Shown: one piece after another, positions 24,533 to 37,813 of the stretch | Layout: each line of letters opens with the position of its first letter | Position numbering within the stretch: position 1 is the stretch's first letter | From: Galbula dea | Lineage: Eukaryota > Chordata > Aves > Piciformes > Galbulidae | Direction of reading: 5' to 3' | DNA: 64,000 nucleotides | Assembly (NCBI GenBank): GCA_013399015.1 | Contig: VWZX01002950.1 | Coordinates: forward strand, 191,985 to 255,984 | The notes under the pieces: generated by a model | Told to the model about the DNA's origin: nothing | What the model saw: only the letters and a program-made list of their open reading frames with translations | The model's database searches: none | Program-made: the position numbers and the translations under genes

Positions 24533-27034
24533 GTAAGAGCAGGGCAGGGCTGCCTTAGATTTCTGGGCTGGCTTCCTTTCTACATATTTCCACATATGTC
24601 CAAGACTCTAAGCCAAAAGAAATCGTGGAACTTCCTAAGAGCAGCATCTGGAGCAAGTGGCAGCTTTTGGGAACCTGAGTGCAATCTGTTGACTAGTTTG
24701 AGTGGAAAAATTCTGTCTCACTTCAAGTGCAGAAGGCAAAGCCTGTAACTATGGCTGGATACCTTTGCAAAGGACATCATGTTGAGAACAAGTCTCCGGC
24801 ATAAAGTTCGAGTTCTTTTGTTTGCTTTATAAAGTGATGAAGAGGCAAACAAATGAAAATCTGTGGGGTGATCTTGGCTTTGTTTTTGCCAAATGCTTCC
24901 CTGCAGGCAGTTGTGCCTGTGCTGTTTACAATTGACAGTCCTCTGTGCTGTGTACTCCCCGACTTCTAATATTAATGAATTTATTTACATTTAAGCTTTA
25001 CAGTGAATCTCTGCAGATTTGTAAGCTTTCAGTGTGACAACCCCCATTAAAATGTGTGTAGTTACTAGCCTCTTCAGTCTTCAACATGCTCAAGATAACG
25101 AGACATATGGAAGTGACTTTACAGTTTTAATGTCAAGGACCAGGAACTGTAGAGCTTAATGATGTTAACAACTGTACTGCTACCTGCTAACTGTTTTTTT
25201 TACCAAAGTGCATACAGTAGGTGTCCATATCTAAGTGAACACAGTGCAGTTGTTAAAGAATTCTCCATGTCTTGACTCAAGATGCTCATTGGGCTGTAGT
25301 GTATGCATCTGATACCAGTTATGCTTTTGTATTGATACAAAGAGGTATTTATATGCATGTTAAGAGCAGGCATAGCTTGTACATCTCCTTTGTAATTCTT
25401 TTTTTCCCCTCTTTTTTTCACTCTATAAATTCTTGACTTGAATCCAGGTCAGATCTGGTTTGCAGAAGAGATTACAATTCCGCACACAGCAGGAATTAAC
25501 TGGTATTAGATCAGATTCTCTTCTTTAACAACCTTAGAGTTCAGGAGAAAATTAATGACATCACCTATCTGTGAAAAGAAAAGTCATTCAAACCTCTCTG
25601 ATTAGATATGGGCAAGACCTAATGCAATACTTGAGTGATTTTTTTGGTTTTGTTGGTTTGAGGTTTTTTAATTCTCTAATTTGTTGATGCTTGAAGAAAG
25701 CTGACTTTGATAAATATTTTAGTTTATTAATTTTTTAACATAAGTCTGCTCTGCAGGAAGTAGCTAGAAAGACTAATTTTTCTTCTTCTTCTTCTTAAAT
25801 GTGTTAGTTTGGCTGCTGCAATTCCCTTAGGACGTCCTCAGGCTGAGCTGGGGTGATTAAGATCAGAGATCACCAGTTCAGCAGGGAATCAACTTTGCAT
25901 ATGGGGAGATTAACCCCTTTTTTCTGTAATTCCATCTGTGATCTTTTGCTTCCCCCAGATTGGAGCACCCTTATTAGCTTGCTGCACAAGGATGTATTTT
26001 GGTCACATTCTGGGCTAAATTTAGTTTGTACTTTCCAAGGAATTTGTCCAAGGAAGCAAAGGGTCTTTGTTCCTCTGGGATTTATGTGGCACTGTGCAGG
26101 CCTGGGGCAGGCTCCATTGCTGTGTGTCTGATGCAAGAACACCACCAACCTCAGAAATGACCTAGGAAATCCAGCAAGAAAGAAAGTGTTGCTCAGATTT
26201 GTCAAGGCTGGTGCTCAGGCAGCAGCGGAAGATGTGTGAGGGACCACGACAGTCACAGCCTCTTGAAGTTCCAGGCAGCTGCTTAGGAAGTAGTCCAGAG
26301 GGCTCACATGTGTCCACCCTGCCTACCCATCTGTGTCTCCACACATGAGCTTGTTCTGCTGTTAGGTGTGAATGCCTCACAAAGTAGCCTGCAGGAACCC
26401 AGTGTTTATACAGGTTGGATAACCCAAAGATCAAAACTGAAGTCCACAGAGATGATAAGGTTGTAATGCTAGGGAAGAGATTGGGAGTGACAAAACAAAT
26501 GCTCTAAGTAATACTTAAACTTTCATCTGTCCAAAGAAGGATGAAATTCCTTTATAGCAAATCTTAGATTTGCAGAACTAGTAGAGGAAAAAAATGAGTC
26601 TGTGGCTAAGATACCTGATAGGGCACCTCTGTACTGCATCTGTGATGTGATTAGTGCTAAAGGGGAGATGTGATGCTTCTAGGAGTAGTCATGGCAACAT
26701 AAAGCTCACTGCAGGCTGCAAAAGCTACCTGAGAATTGGGGTGAAAACTCAGGCAGTTTGGACTTCCTTCTTGCTCAGAGTGCATAGCCTGCTTTCCTGT
26801 AGTGCTTCCTTTGTAATACTTCAAGGAGGGAAGAGATCTCAGAATGGTTTCCCATGGTTAAGTATGAGGTCTCAGCATCCTTTTTTCTCTGGAGATTGTA
26901 ATTGCTGGCCTGTAATTTTACAAGCATGCCTTCTTAAAAATAAATACATAGAAGGATATGGTTGGGTGGCATCTCTGGAGCATCCCGTTTGCATGTGAGG
27001 CAGCTTGCAGCAGGGCTTATTTCACAACTAGGTT
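24533..27034. other. Non-coding stretch, probable intron
   Basis: No exon is supported. Positions 24950-25200 are AT-rich with TAATATTAATGAATTTATTT-like text. A TTC microsatellite lies at 25779-25796. The rest is T/G-rich unique sequence. Confidence 0.45.
25779..25796 (+). repeat. TTC microsatellite
   Basis: About six consecutive TTC units follow a short T run. It is a simple polypyrimidine repeat. Confidence 0.7.
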
Positions 27035-27160
27035 GGGTTGCTGAGGGCTTTGTCCAGTTGTATTTTGAAATGTCCAAAGATGATGTTTCCTGAGCCTCCC
27101 TGGACAACTTGTTCCAGTGCTGCAACTACTGTTTGTGTGTTAATACAGGGAGCAGTAGTA
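27035..27160 (-). repeat. Old CR1 LINE fragment, antisense
   Basis: Diverged antisense CR1 text is seen: GCTTTGTCCAGTTGTATTTT, GAAATGTCCAAAGATGATG and TCCCTGGACAACTTGTTCC followed by AGTGCTGCAACTAC. The tail end is lost. It is older than the other copies by appearance. Confidence 0.75.
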
Positions 27161-30100
27161 TCAGTTGGTGTCATCTTTCTGTGTCTGGAAAGAGAGAGAG
27201 GAAGCCTTGGTGAGAAGCAGGCTTTGCTGTTTCTTCCCCTCAGAAGAAGTTCTGAGAACATGAAGGGCTGCTGTTAGTGAGAAATTTTTGTTCTTCCCAA
27301 CATTTGTGTTGCTCCTGGTGAGCAGTCACTGGGGGGGAGCGTGTGCCCTGGCAGCACTTGAGCCCCAGGCACAGAGAATACATTGGTGGTGGCTCTCCTG
27401 TACACATCTCACGTCTTGGCTGGGGCATGGATCCAGTGCTGTCTCCCTTTGGCCATGTTTGAGTAGAGCCAGGTAGCTGGTGGGCAGGAGAGAGAAGCTG
27501 TGCCAGTGGCTGGGCTTTGTGATGTGATGGCCCAGAATGACTTCATACATATCCAGAATTTCAGGAACTGAGATGCCTTCTTCCTTGGTCTGTTTCCAAA
27601 GGGGAGCGATAGGTCAGCTTGTCCAGAGGCTTCCTCTTGGAGAGGCCAATTCACAATGCAGAGCAAACATCTGAAGTTTGGTGGCCTTGAAATCAAAGTA
27701 AACCTGGAAGAGCCTCCAGCTTTTCTTTGTTGGTGACCTTTTTGCCTGGTAAGGAGAGAATCAAACTACATGTGTGTGCCCATGGTTTGGCCAAGTCTGT
27801 GTGAAGAGCTGACCTCTCGTCCTGCATTAGGAGTCTGCCAGGGGTGTAGACCCTCTCAGCAGCTGTGAGCTCTTTCCTCTCCCTGCTGTTCTGTAGTGGG
27901 AGATACATCTTCATTGGTGACAGTTCCAAGATTGTTTTCCCCTACATCACTGTCATGTGTGTACTCTGTTTGCTTTTGCACAGTCCAATTTACCTATAAA
28001 AATAGAAGCTGAAAGCAAAAATTTGATGTGTAGCAAAGATCCTGAAGTGCTTGCAGGAACTGTTGTCCAAGGAAGGATTGAGGAGGCTAACCAGCTGTGG
28101 CTATGGGAGTATGGACCTTCAGAGTGGAGATAGCAAGAATGCATTAACACACAGGAGAGAGAGAGAAGCTTTGTGGAGGAAACTAACTAGAACTGATAGT
28201 ATGAAATGAAATGTCAGGGGGAAAATGTTGTTCTTAAAATATATTAGCCCTTGTTCAATTTTTTTTTTTTCTTTTTAGCAGAAAACAACTGAGGAAATGG
28301 CTTGGACTGACAGCAGATTGATGGGAACTTGAGTTCTTAGGAAATGTCTGTAAAAATAAAACTTGAGAACCATTAGGGTACTATTTTGTATCTTGTGTTT
28401 AGAAATAGCATCAAATGCAGTTTACTGACTAAACCATATTTCTACTTGGTTCATATATTGCCATGGCAAGGGGAGAATTAAGAACAAAACCTTTGTTGCT
28501 CTCCAGAGATCAGCAATAGAAGCTACACTGCTGAAAATAGATGTTTATGTGGAGAAGGAGAGAAGATAAGTTCGGGATATTTTAGGTTTACTGTCCTCTT
28601 GGTATGTCTGAGAAATTTTTGGCTTGAGCAGTAATTGGTTTGCTTATCCACTTGGAGTGGCTCTGGTAGAAGGATGCTGATGCAGAGGGCAGAGATGGAG
28701 AGGTGCACTGGTGTGACCTGTGTGTGTGTGTGGATGCATCTTCCTTCCTGCACCCAGTGAGTTAGGAAACAAATAGCCTACTTTAAAGGGGTTTTCTGGC
28801 AATTAGGAAGCTCCTCCTACTTGACTAAGTCTAAGTGTGGTAGTGGTGACATTATCAATGTCTCTGTGGCATGGTAGTAGCTAGCTATAAATTGCTGTTG
28901 GAACACCAGATTGTCATTTTACTCTGTGGATTCAGCAAGTGTGTGTGTGTGAAATTGAAGTGCTGAGGATTTCTTCTGGCATATAAATAAGTACTGTGGT
29001 TGCATGTAGTGAGGGGAGGGGAATAACATGCTAAATAAGCTGGCATGAAGGTGGGGAGTCATGGATGGCAGACTTGTTCACGTTGTGAATCCAGACTTTG
29101 AGGTTGTGTGCTCTGGGAGTCGTGTCCTCTCTCCTGTGCTGCCTTGTTGCTGTGCTCCACCTTGGAGACTTACCTCTCTGCTGTTATCTTCCCTTTCCTC
29201 TGAGCTACCCAGGCTCTTGTGGATCAGCTTTGGACATCCTTCCTGTCCTTGGCTTCACAAGGGTAGGAGGAGGCTGCCATTCTGAGGGAGGTTTGTGCTC
29301 TCCCTGTGCAGTTCTTGGACTGAACTTCCTCAGTAGTGGCTTTCCCATGTGTCAGGCTTTCTGCTTTGTGGTTTCCTTTGGAAAATATCCCTCCAGTCAG
29401 TGACTGACTCCAAGGGGCAGCTCAGAGCCATGGACTGCTAGCATTGAGGAAACCATAGACACTGATCTGGAAGTGGGTGATGGGTTCTGGTTGATGGCTC
29501 TTGGTACAGTATTTAGCTTGTATTTCTTAGACCTTTTGCTGTTCTCTGAAGGGTGCTGGATTACTGGTGCCAGGAAATGTGTTTGGGCTATCTAGAAAAA
29601 AATTCCTAATATTTTAAAGAAGTCACTGTGGCTAAATGACTTTGTTACTTGCCACCTCAGCCAGCTACTAGCTCTGGCCACTTGCTGTCAGCAAACCTCT
29701 CTCTTCAGTGAGGGTGGAGGCACTGAAGTTTATAGCAACTCAGGAGTCGTACAGATGATTCAGGAAAGGGTGCTCCAGCAAGCTTCTGTCAAATAGCAAA
29801 TCCCTGCATTGACATAGGGAAGCACTAAAGTTTCTCACTGGAACAGTTGACTCCTGCTTTCTAACTTGAGATTAATATCTGATTTGTATCTGGTAACTAA
29901 GCCTCTTGCTAGGTCCCAAATTCTGAAGCTTAATCAGGTTAAAAAAAAATACTAAAACCCCCCCAGGTTAAAATACAACTCTCTGTTACTCTTTAAATAT
30001 TGGTTGGTGTTTTCCCTGCAGTGTTCATTTAATGCTTGTAAAAAAGTGCCCCTTTCAGCAGGTGGACATAGCTCTGAGCCACTCCTATTTTATGGTACCA

Positions 30101-31570
30101 GTTGTAACTGTGGTAGCTGCAGATCTTTGTATTCATAAAGATGCATTTTTCACCTGTGCAGGCAAACTATCTGCTGTAAGCACATAAAGACTGAAAGGCT
30201 TTGGAGGGATACTGAATTACTCTGAAATCCACTCTGAACAGTGTTTCCTCACTACTAGCCACAGCCAGAAGGTGTTCACTTTTAAGAACAGAAGTCTGCT
30301 ATAAGGGAAAAACCAAGATGTGAGTAGCAGGAGTGTGGCCTCTTTTAAAACCCAGAGACCTCATTTCCTCCCACCTGTTTTTTATTCAGCTTGCAAGAGG
30401 CTCTTTCCTTTTTCAACTCCCAGTTGGGTTTTCAACTTTGAATGCACTAGTTGAAATGAAGGAAATAGTCTCCCTACACCTACTAGCTCTGTCAAACCCA
30501 GAAGTAATTAAGGCAAAGAGTCTTTTCTTTGCAAGAGGAATTGAAAATGCTTACATTTGAGGGGAAAATGTCACCATCAGCAGTTGCTTTATGGGAGAGG
30601 CTGAAAAGAATAGTGCTACTAGATGCAGAATGTGATTTCCTGGTGGTTAAATCTTGACCTGACCTCCAGTTAGCTGGAGAGAAAATCCTGAGCTCTTGCA
30701 AATCGTAAAAATGCCTTTCTTTCAGCTATATTGAGGAGAGCACACTGAGGCAACTTACAACCTGAGCTGTTTCTGGGCTTAATTACATGTTTGTAGTAGA
30801 TTGTGTAGTGAAGTTTTGGTCTCAGTCCTCTTTCATCATTTTAAGCAACAGGAGCGTGTTCCTTTTTTGGTTCTTTTTGGGGGGTTTTGTTTGTATCAAA
30901 CTCAAACCTGGGTTGTTTTTCTGACTCACAAGACATACCCATATTGTAGGTTTTGCCCTTTGTGTGAAACTGGAGGGGGTTTGTAAGGGAGAGTCTGGGA
31001 CCAGCTTGTGCTCAAGGTGTATTGCTGCACTTTTCCCCTGCTCTCCGAGCTGCTCCTGTCCAGTGCTCAAGGTGTTTGTCTTGCTGCTCTGTGTTGGGTA
31101 ATCTGTGCCTCAGGTCAACAGGAAAAAATCATGTGGAGTCAATTTTGGGAAATTTTCTCTTGAAATGGAGTTTATCAGAGCCTTGTGGAATCCCAGATCC
31201 TGTGTGGCAATAGCATGGGTGTGTAAACTGCAGTGGGACAGCTTTCACAGCTGTTCCCTTGCATAGAAGGGTAAGGAGATGCACAATATATACTGGAGGT
31301 GCCACTGGAGTCCTTTCTTGGATGTCATTGATGAGTGAACCTAGCTGGGAAAAGAAAAGGGAGCATTTAGCACCAAGAACATCCCAGCACTGCTTGGCAG
31401 GTGTCCCCTCCCAGTATTGCCTGTCATCTGCCACTCCAGGAACTGGGCAGGGGCCTCTGCTTCTCTACTCAGAGGGGAATTGCAGAAAGCAGTTAGCAGG
31501 ATAAAAAACATTTGGCTCTCCTTTAGTGAACTGAAGTTATTCTATCAGACCCTCTGGAATGTGCCAAGCT
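27161..31570. other. Non-coding stretch, probable intron
   Basis: I see no exon. Short TG repeats lie near 28719-28733 and 28939-28951, and a T run near 28259-28270. An A run followed by a C run lies near 29940-29965. Open frames at 29061-29403 are C/T-rich and overlap each other in two frames, which suggests composition and not coding. Confidence 0.45.
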
Positions 31571-31862
31571 GTCCCAGAGCTCCCAGGAAAGAAGGTTGGA
31601 GCCAGGTGGGGTTGGTCTCTTCTGCTGGGTTCCCAGGGGGAGGACAAGAGGCAATGGCCTCAAGTTGCACCAGGGGAGGTTTAGATTGGAGAATACGAAC
31701 AGTTTCTTCCCAGCAAGAGTTGTCAGGCATTGGCCCAGGCTGCCCAGGGCAGTGATGGAGTCACTTAGGGCCATGGTTTAGTGGCATGGTGGTGCTAGGT
31801 TGCTGGTTGGACTTGATGCTCTTGGAGACCTCTTCCACCTTCCTGATTCTGTGATTCTGTGA
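31571..31862 (+). repeat. CR1 LINE copy, sense, internally deleted
   Basis: Sense text includes GGGGTTGGTCTCTTCTGCTG, GACAAGAGGCAATGGCCTCA, CCAGGGGAGGTTTAGATTGG, CAGGCTGCCCAGGGCAG and a terminal GATTCTGTGATTCTGTGA. Compared with the copy at 40255-40468 it lacks about 40 bases after GATGGAGTCAC: the CATCCCTGGAGGGATTCCAG segment is missing. The 5' border is approximate. Confidence 0.92.
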
Positions 31863-31913
31863 AGCAGGGTGAGGCTGTTCTGCAGGAAACAATGTATAGC
31901 TCAGTGCTATTCA

Positions 31914-31961
31914 GCCATCCCAGAATGTTAGGAGTTGGAAGGGACCTTGAAATGCCACTGG
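31914..31961 (-). repeat. Short CR1 3'-end fragment, antisense
   Basis: CCAGAATGTTAGGAGTTGGA followed by AGGGACCTTGAAATG is the antisense CR1 tail. It lies about 50 bases after the sense copy and points the other way. Confidence 0.75.
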
Positions 31962-34900
31962 TATTGTCTGGGCTGGTTTTACTCAGTGAATTTGTCACAG
32001 AATCTCTTCAGTTTCCCTGTTATGAGCAAAAAATCCTTAGGCAAATACTTTTGTGTTCTTCGTGGATAAAGAGATGCAGTGAGAGCTTTCTGAAGCACTT
32101 CTGCTTCCTTGCTTTGGCTGCCTTGCAGCCAGCAGACTTCTGAGAAAGTCTGGATTCATTTTGTTTATTTGTTTCAGTAAAGGCTGAGTTAACTGAAGGT
32201 GTATGCTGAGGAGAAATTGAATTTGTGCACACTTGCTCTCTGTGTTTTTTGGTATGTGCCAAGTCTGATAAAAGAAGGAAATGGTTGAAATTAAATTTGG
32301 AAAAGAGCCATTTTAATATTGCTTGTGTTTTCAGCTGTAATGTTGTAGCAACAAGTTAGGAGAAAAAGGTAATTTCATTTCTAGCAGAGGCATAAGCACA
32401 GTGCTCTCTGCAGCTGGTGAGAAGGCTTGCTCCTGTCAGTAACACTTCATTGAGGGAGGAGAAGAGGGCAAAGCACTCCTCAAGTGCAGTGAGATCTACA
32501 CCTTGAGGGTTGGTTTCTCCCCATCTGCTTACATCTGGTTGTTTGAGTGTTTTTCTTTCCTTTGCTTACATATTCTGTGGTCTTCCATCTACCAAACAAG
32601 AGTTGAACAACTGCTCACCTTGCTTTATTGTGGGACTGTAGAGCAAGCCACATCTGGGTAGGAAACCACTCCTCATTTTCAAAGCAAGGAGAAGCTCTGT
32701 CATGCAAGTCCCAGTAGGGCGTGGAGCTCTTCTGAGTGTTCTCCATGGGGTGTTGCTGTGGCAGGAGGTGCTTTAAGAACAGAAGGATCTCCCCACAGTG
32801 AGGCCATGCCCTTGTGTGGCATTTGGGAGGTGAAGGGATGACTTTCTGTGGTCCCTCCTCAGGGGAGCTCCCTGATATGTGGAAACTATTCATGTGCGCA
32901 TTTTATTTTGTAACCTCCTCTCTCCTGAAGTTTAATTGGCAAACTTAAGGGTCTCTTAGTAATGAAAGGAAAGATTTGTAGAGTGGAGAAGGCAGGAACA
33001 GAAACTAGTGTTTCTGTTGAGGGTGGCTGTCATTGCTCTGAGTGACCATCACATCATGCCTGGGGTTAACACCTACACTTCTTGGCAGAAGAAAATGAAA
33101 TCAGTCCTTCAGGACCTCTCCTTCTGCATCCTGTTAAATGCTGGTGAATGGCAGAGGAACAGGCACTGCTTTTTTTGCTTTATTTTTTTCTCTCTTTTTT
33201 TTTTTTAACCTTGAAATATTGGCTCCTCATTAGGTTGATTGCCCAAGCAAAAGACTTTGATGGAAATAGACCAATCTCATCAGAGATCTCCATACAGATA
33301 CTGAGCCAAACCTACTGACACTAGGAGAAGTTTTGCATTTAATGGACTTTAGATTAAGCCCAAATGAATGAATATATTTCAGACAGATAATGGTGGTAAT
33401 CTTCTGCTCTTGACCTTTTCTAGAAATGGGTTGTGGTGCTGTTTCACACAATTTCAAGGAGTATGTCCTCATCTCATTTTATGATGATTAACTCAGTGAC
33501 TTTTGGTTTTTGAGGTCATACTCCTAGTTCTCACAACTCGGAAACAAACTTGCATTTTGTGACCTATGTTTGGCTTCAGGTCCTCTTCCATACATTTCAG
33601 TTTTAGAAATTCATGACAAGCAGGATTTTCATGAACTCTGAATCAGCCTTGGGTTTCACTGGGAGACCTGCAGGGAAATTAGACCTGTACTGTGTGAGAA
33701 ACTAAGGTAATCTTCCAGTCCTGCTCAGGTGTAAGAGGCTGGGTCTGTAGTAGACAGCTGGTAAAGCTGTGTGGGTTGTGATTGAAGAGTTCTCTATTTT
33801 TACAGCATATGTGGGGAATCCATAGTACAGACTGTTCAGATGGATACCAAAACTGTACCTTATTTCCTTTTGTTTGCTTATGAGCTATACTGACTCACTG
33901 CTGTTGGTCTAAGCTGTGTTTTCTAGCCTACTTAACTGTGGTTGCCAGTGGTTCTTCTCAAACTACTTCTAAAATAAATCAAGCCCGAGTGCAGGCTGCT
34001 TTTAGTGGGCAGTAGCCTTGGTTTGCTTTTTGGAAGCCTGGGACAAAGCCCTGGGTAAATACTGTCTGGGGTTTCTATGGCTTCTGCATCACATGGACCA
34101 GGTTCCCTAATTCCTCATTCCAGGGAGAGATGTAATAGAATGCAGGGAGTGGAAGATCATTAATTCCCTCCTTTCTTCCTGAATATTTTCCTACATCAGG
34201 GATATTTGCTGTGAAGATATCATGCCATTTTGACTGCATTGTTGTCTTTTAGCTGGCAAAGGAGAGTGTGTTCTGCAAGCAACAATTATTTCTTAGAGTT
34301 ACCTGAGGTAATTGCTTCTAAGCATTGAATGTAGCTCGAGATGATCAATGTATTTTTGTGTGGTGTGTCCCAGAAATGTCCAGGCAAGCAGTCACCCTCC
34401 CCAGTGGCAATGGAGAACTTCTGAAGGATGCTAGGAGTGACCAGATTGGGACCTGTGCTTCTGTGTCTCTACCAAACAGGTCCAGGCTGTGGCATTGAAA
34501 GCTTCCCCTCCCATCTCTGCCTTGACTCTTGGGTAGCTGTTTAGTGGTTTTGGGTTTTCTGATCTTGTAAGGGGAGATGAGGGAAAAGATGTTTATGGTG
34601 GTCATTTCTATAGCTGCTTTTAAAAGGAGAGAAATGGGAAAAGTGTTAGGAGGGAGATAAATACCAGAATTCAGGGTAGGGGCAACACATTCAGAGCAAA
34701 ATTGTCTGTAATTTGTTTGATAAATGGAGATAAATGTGGTACAGTAGAGTGGAAGCAGCTGGAAAAGGCAACAGCATGTTCAGCAAAACTGAAGGCAAAA
34801 GGCTAGAGATGCAAGTACTGGCTGCTGCTGGTCTTGTTGTTGTCAGATCCATTAATTCTCCCTGGGTTGGAGTGTTAGAAGCAGTGGAACAATTTCTGAT

Positions 34901-37004
34901 TTCATGTGAACCTTGTGAACTTCAGGGGAGTTGTGCACACATGACAGAAATAAATTAATCAAACCCTGGAGTTCAAACTGGAAATGCTGTATCCTAGAAT
35001 GATGAATGGCTTAGGTTTTAATTTGGAGTTCAGAACTAACTACATGTTTAATGAAATGGCTCTAATGTGCTTAGTGCATGTTGTGCATCTGTGGTTCTTA
35101 ACCTGATTTCTTAGTTCATAGGAAGGTGATGCAGTTACCCTGTCTCTGTCATTCTCCCTGCGAAAGGCTTTTGAACTTGGTGGCAAGTTTCAGCAACATT
35201 CAGCAGAGGTAGAAGGCTCAGAGCAGTTTAATCATTAGGAGTTTCACAAAGGTAGAAAGCTGGGTAAAGGAAGAAGGTTGGATGACTCCTTCTACTGTGA
35301 GGCACATGATATCTTAGATACCAGAGAATTCAGGTGAAAGTGGAACCTCAAGACACAACTCTGTACCCAGGAAATCTGGAGGACCTCTGCCTCCTTGACC
35401 TTTACTTGAGAGGCATGTCAGTAAGGGAGGGAGCCCAGAAGGATGCAAAACATTTAAGAACTCATTTGAAGAGAAGATAAAGATCAATGCTGTGGGGAGC
35501 AGTCTCTGACTTTGTGAAAGTCAAACAACCCTGTGAGGTAGGGCGCTAAAAAAAGGCCGTGGAATTTGGGTTTGGGCTGAGTTCTACATTAGTGGTGTCC
35601 TGCAGCATGGCTGTGAAAAGCAGGAGCTTGGTGAGGATGTGAGAGCAGGGAGACTACCAAGGTTGCCTGCAGTTCTCAGTGTGGCTGCACAAGAGGAAAT
35701 GGAGGTTTGCTGGTGAAAGGTCAATGTTGTGAAGTTAAAGGTGCTTTAGGAGAAGAAGAGAGGCTACAAAACGATGTTAGCAGCAGGTTTTTGAATATGC
35801 ACATGGTATGGGTATACCTTGAAATTAAAAAATGGATGGTGCTGAGACCTGCTGCCTTAAGTTAGGGCAGATGTTCACTTCTGACACTTCACTTAGCTGA
35901 TCTTAATATGTGTGTCAGATGCAGAAGTGCTGCTTCTCCTGGTTCCAGGAAATACTGATTTTTTTTCCCATCCTATCCCCAGCCTGACCCTGGCATTCAA
36001 CAAAACAGCTGCTGTGACCACCCCTTGGCCTGTTAGCTTGTCCCTGGATTGCCTGTCTGCCCTACATGGGCAGGAATGCAGAGAAGTAAAGAATTGCTGG
36101 GTTAAAATTAACTTCTAGTTACCTGAAAAGCCAAAGGCAATGAAGTGTGGGACTGGGAGAAGGGACACTGGCAGGTTCTGTATCCAGCATGGAAACCAGG
36201 AGGATCAGACAAGGCTAACCCATTTTTTAGTCCCTGTCTGTTTGAAGAGGGAGGTGCAAGTAAACCAGCTGTGCTTCCTAGAGCAGCTGGAGAGGAACCA
36301 GCTGTGCTTGGGCTGCTCTTCTCTTTCCCCTGCAGCAGTACTGGTAAGGCTTGCAGTCCCCAGATGCAGCAGGAGTGCAGTGAGCCCAGGTGCAGGCACA
36401 GGAGGCAGCTCTGCTGTGTCGCCAGCCAGAGCCACGCAGCTCTGGACTCCCAGCAGAGTGAGAGGGTGCCCAGTGTGCAGGGTGGGACACAGGCACAGGA
36501 GTGATAAATCCCATTTTCCACATGGAAGGAAGCTGGAGAAGTAACATGCTGCAGTGTCTCTCTACAGCTTTCTGCCTGGTAAAAAGGGAGGTGTCCATCT
36601 GGGGCTGGAATAGGGCAGTGTCCTCATTGTAAGGGACCAATAGAGTGCTTTAGACTTTGCTCAAAGCAAAGAGGCCATGGAAGTGGAGCCAAATCATTTT
36701 ATTTGAGTCTGGCACTGAGTACCATGGCTACCTCCCATCTGGTACCTGTGAACAGTAGTGCAGTGCAGCCCTTTGGGGAGGGGAGAGGAAGGAGGAGGAC
36801 TCCACTTGTTTCTTTTTAAACACAAGTCTCTGCCTCCCAACAGCTGCTCTTAAAGTAATTTATTGGTGGAAGAAATGTTTCTTTCATTTTTACAAAACAT
36901 GGAGAGAGTTTAGATTATCCACCACAGGCTTCAGTATCAGCTGATTCAACTTGCTTTGCTTTCTGTGGGAGGCATGATAATAGTGACTTTTGGGGGGAAG
37001 CAGA
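31962..37004. other. Non-coding stretch, probable intron just upstream of coding exon
   Basis: I see no exon with family similarity. The region 36140-36540 is GC-richer and open in several frames on both strands, with a 13-base direct repeat (ACCAGCTGTGCTT at 36264 and 36297). Simultaneous openness on both strands argues for base composition. A T-rich run lies at 33171-33207. Confidence 0.45.
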
Positions 37005-37266
37005 GGGAAAGGAGCTGATCTCTCTGGTGACCATTGGCAGGACCCAAGGGAACAGCACGAAGCTGTGCCAGGGGAGGGTTAGGTTTCTTCACCCAGGGGG
37101 TGGTGGAGCATTTTAAGAGGTTCCTCAGGGCAGTAGTAATGGTACCAAGCCTGACAGGTTTCAAGAAGCATTTGGACAATGCCCTTAGACACATGGTGTG
37201 ACTTTGGGATTGTCCTGTACTGTGGGTCCCTTCTGACTTAGGACATTCTATGGTTCTATGATTATA
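37005..37266 (+). repeat. CR1 LINE copy, sense, different subfamily
   Basis: GGAGCTGATCTCTCTGGTGA, CAAGCCTGACAGGTTTCAAG, AAGCATTTGGACAATGCCC and GGTCCCTTCTGACTTAGGAC, then TTCTATGGTTCTATGATTAT, identify a CR1 whose tail differs from the other copies. A piece near the 3' end (the GGAGTTGGACTCGATGATCC region of typical copies) is deleted. It ends about 550 bases before the first coding exon. Confidence 0.92.
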
Positions 37267-37813
37267 GACAAAGCAAATGTGTAACCAAGTCTGTAACCCC
37301 CAATCCGGTGTGTGTTTGAGTGTCAGGGCAGTGGTTTGAAGGCAGAGGTTGGTTTGTTTACACAGCTTCAGGGGCTCAGGGTGCAGGGGCTGAGGCTCCT
37401 GTTGCAATTTAGGAACAGCAGCTCCTGAAGATACAGCAGTCACCCTGCAGCTTGTTTACCTGTCAGGACTCAACTGCTTCTCTCGAGTGCTTAGCTCTGT
37501 GTTCCTTCCAGCATTCAGTCAGTTGTATGATCTTCATTTGAAGAGAGGTGAGAGACTCATCTTCAGCAACCAGTAATCTTCTCAGTGGGCTGTAAACTGT
37601 AAATAATGATTCCTTTCTATTTTTGGAAGTGATTTTTGCACCGTCAACAGTTTCCTGTGTGAAGACCTGGATGAGGCAGGCGTTGAGAGCAGAGTGTTTA
37701 TGGGGTTGGGTTCCTGCAGCTGAAGTTGCATGGGGTGATTTGGGGCCTTTCACTCTGCCCTTCCCTAGGGCTTGCAAATGCAGTCCCCGCTGGATTCTTC
37801 TCTTCTCTTGCAG

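Noticed and set aside
28719..28951. Short TG repeats as possible Z-DNA regulatory site
   Set aside because: The runs are only about 11-15 bases, too short to claim.
36140..36544. Overlapping open frames on both strands, with a possible donor GTAAGG after CAGTACTG
   Set aside because: Simultaneous openness in several frames follows from GC-rich, stop-poor composition, and no family similarity is seen.
36946..37443. 165-codon minus-strand open frame
   Set aside because: Roughly half of it is the reverse complement of the sense CR1 at 37005-37266; it is repeat-derived and lacks a CR1 reverse-transcriptase motif.
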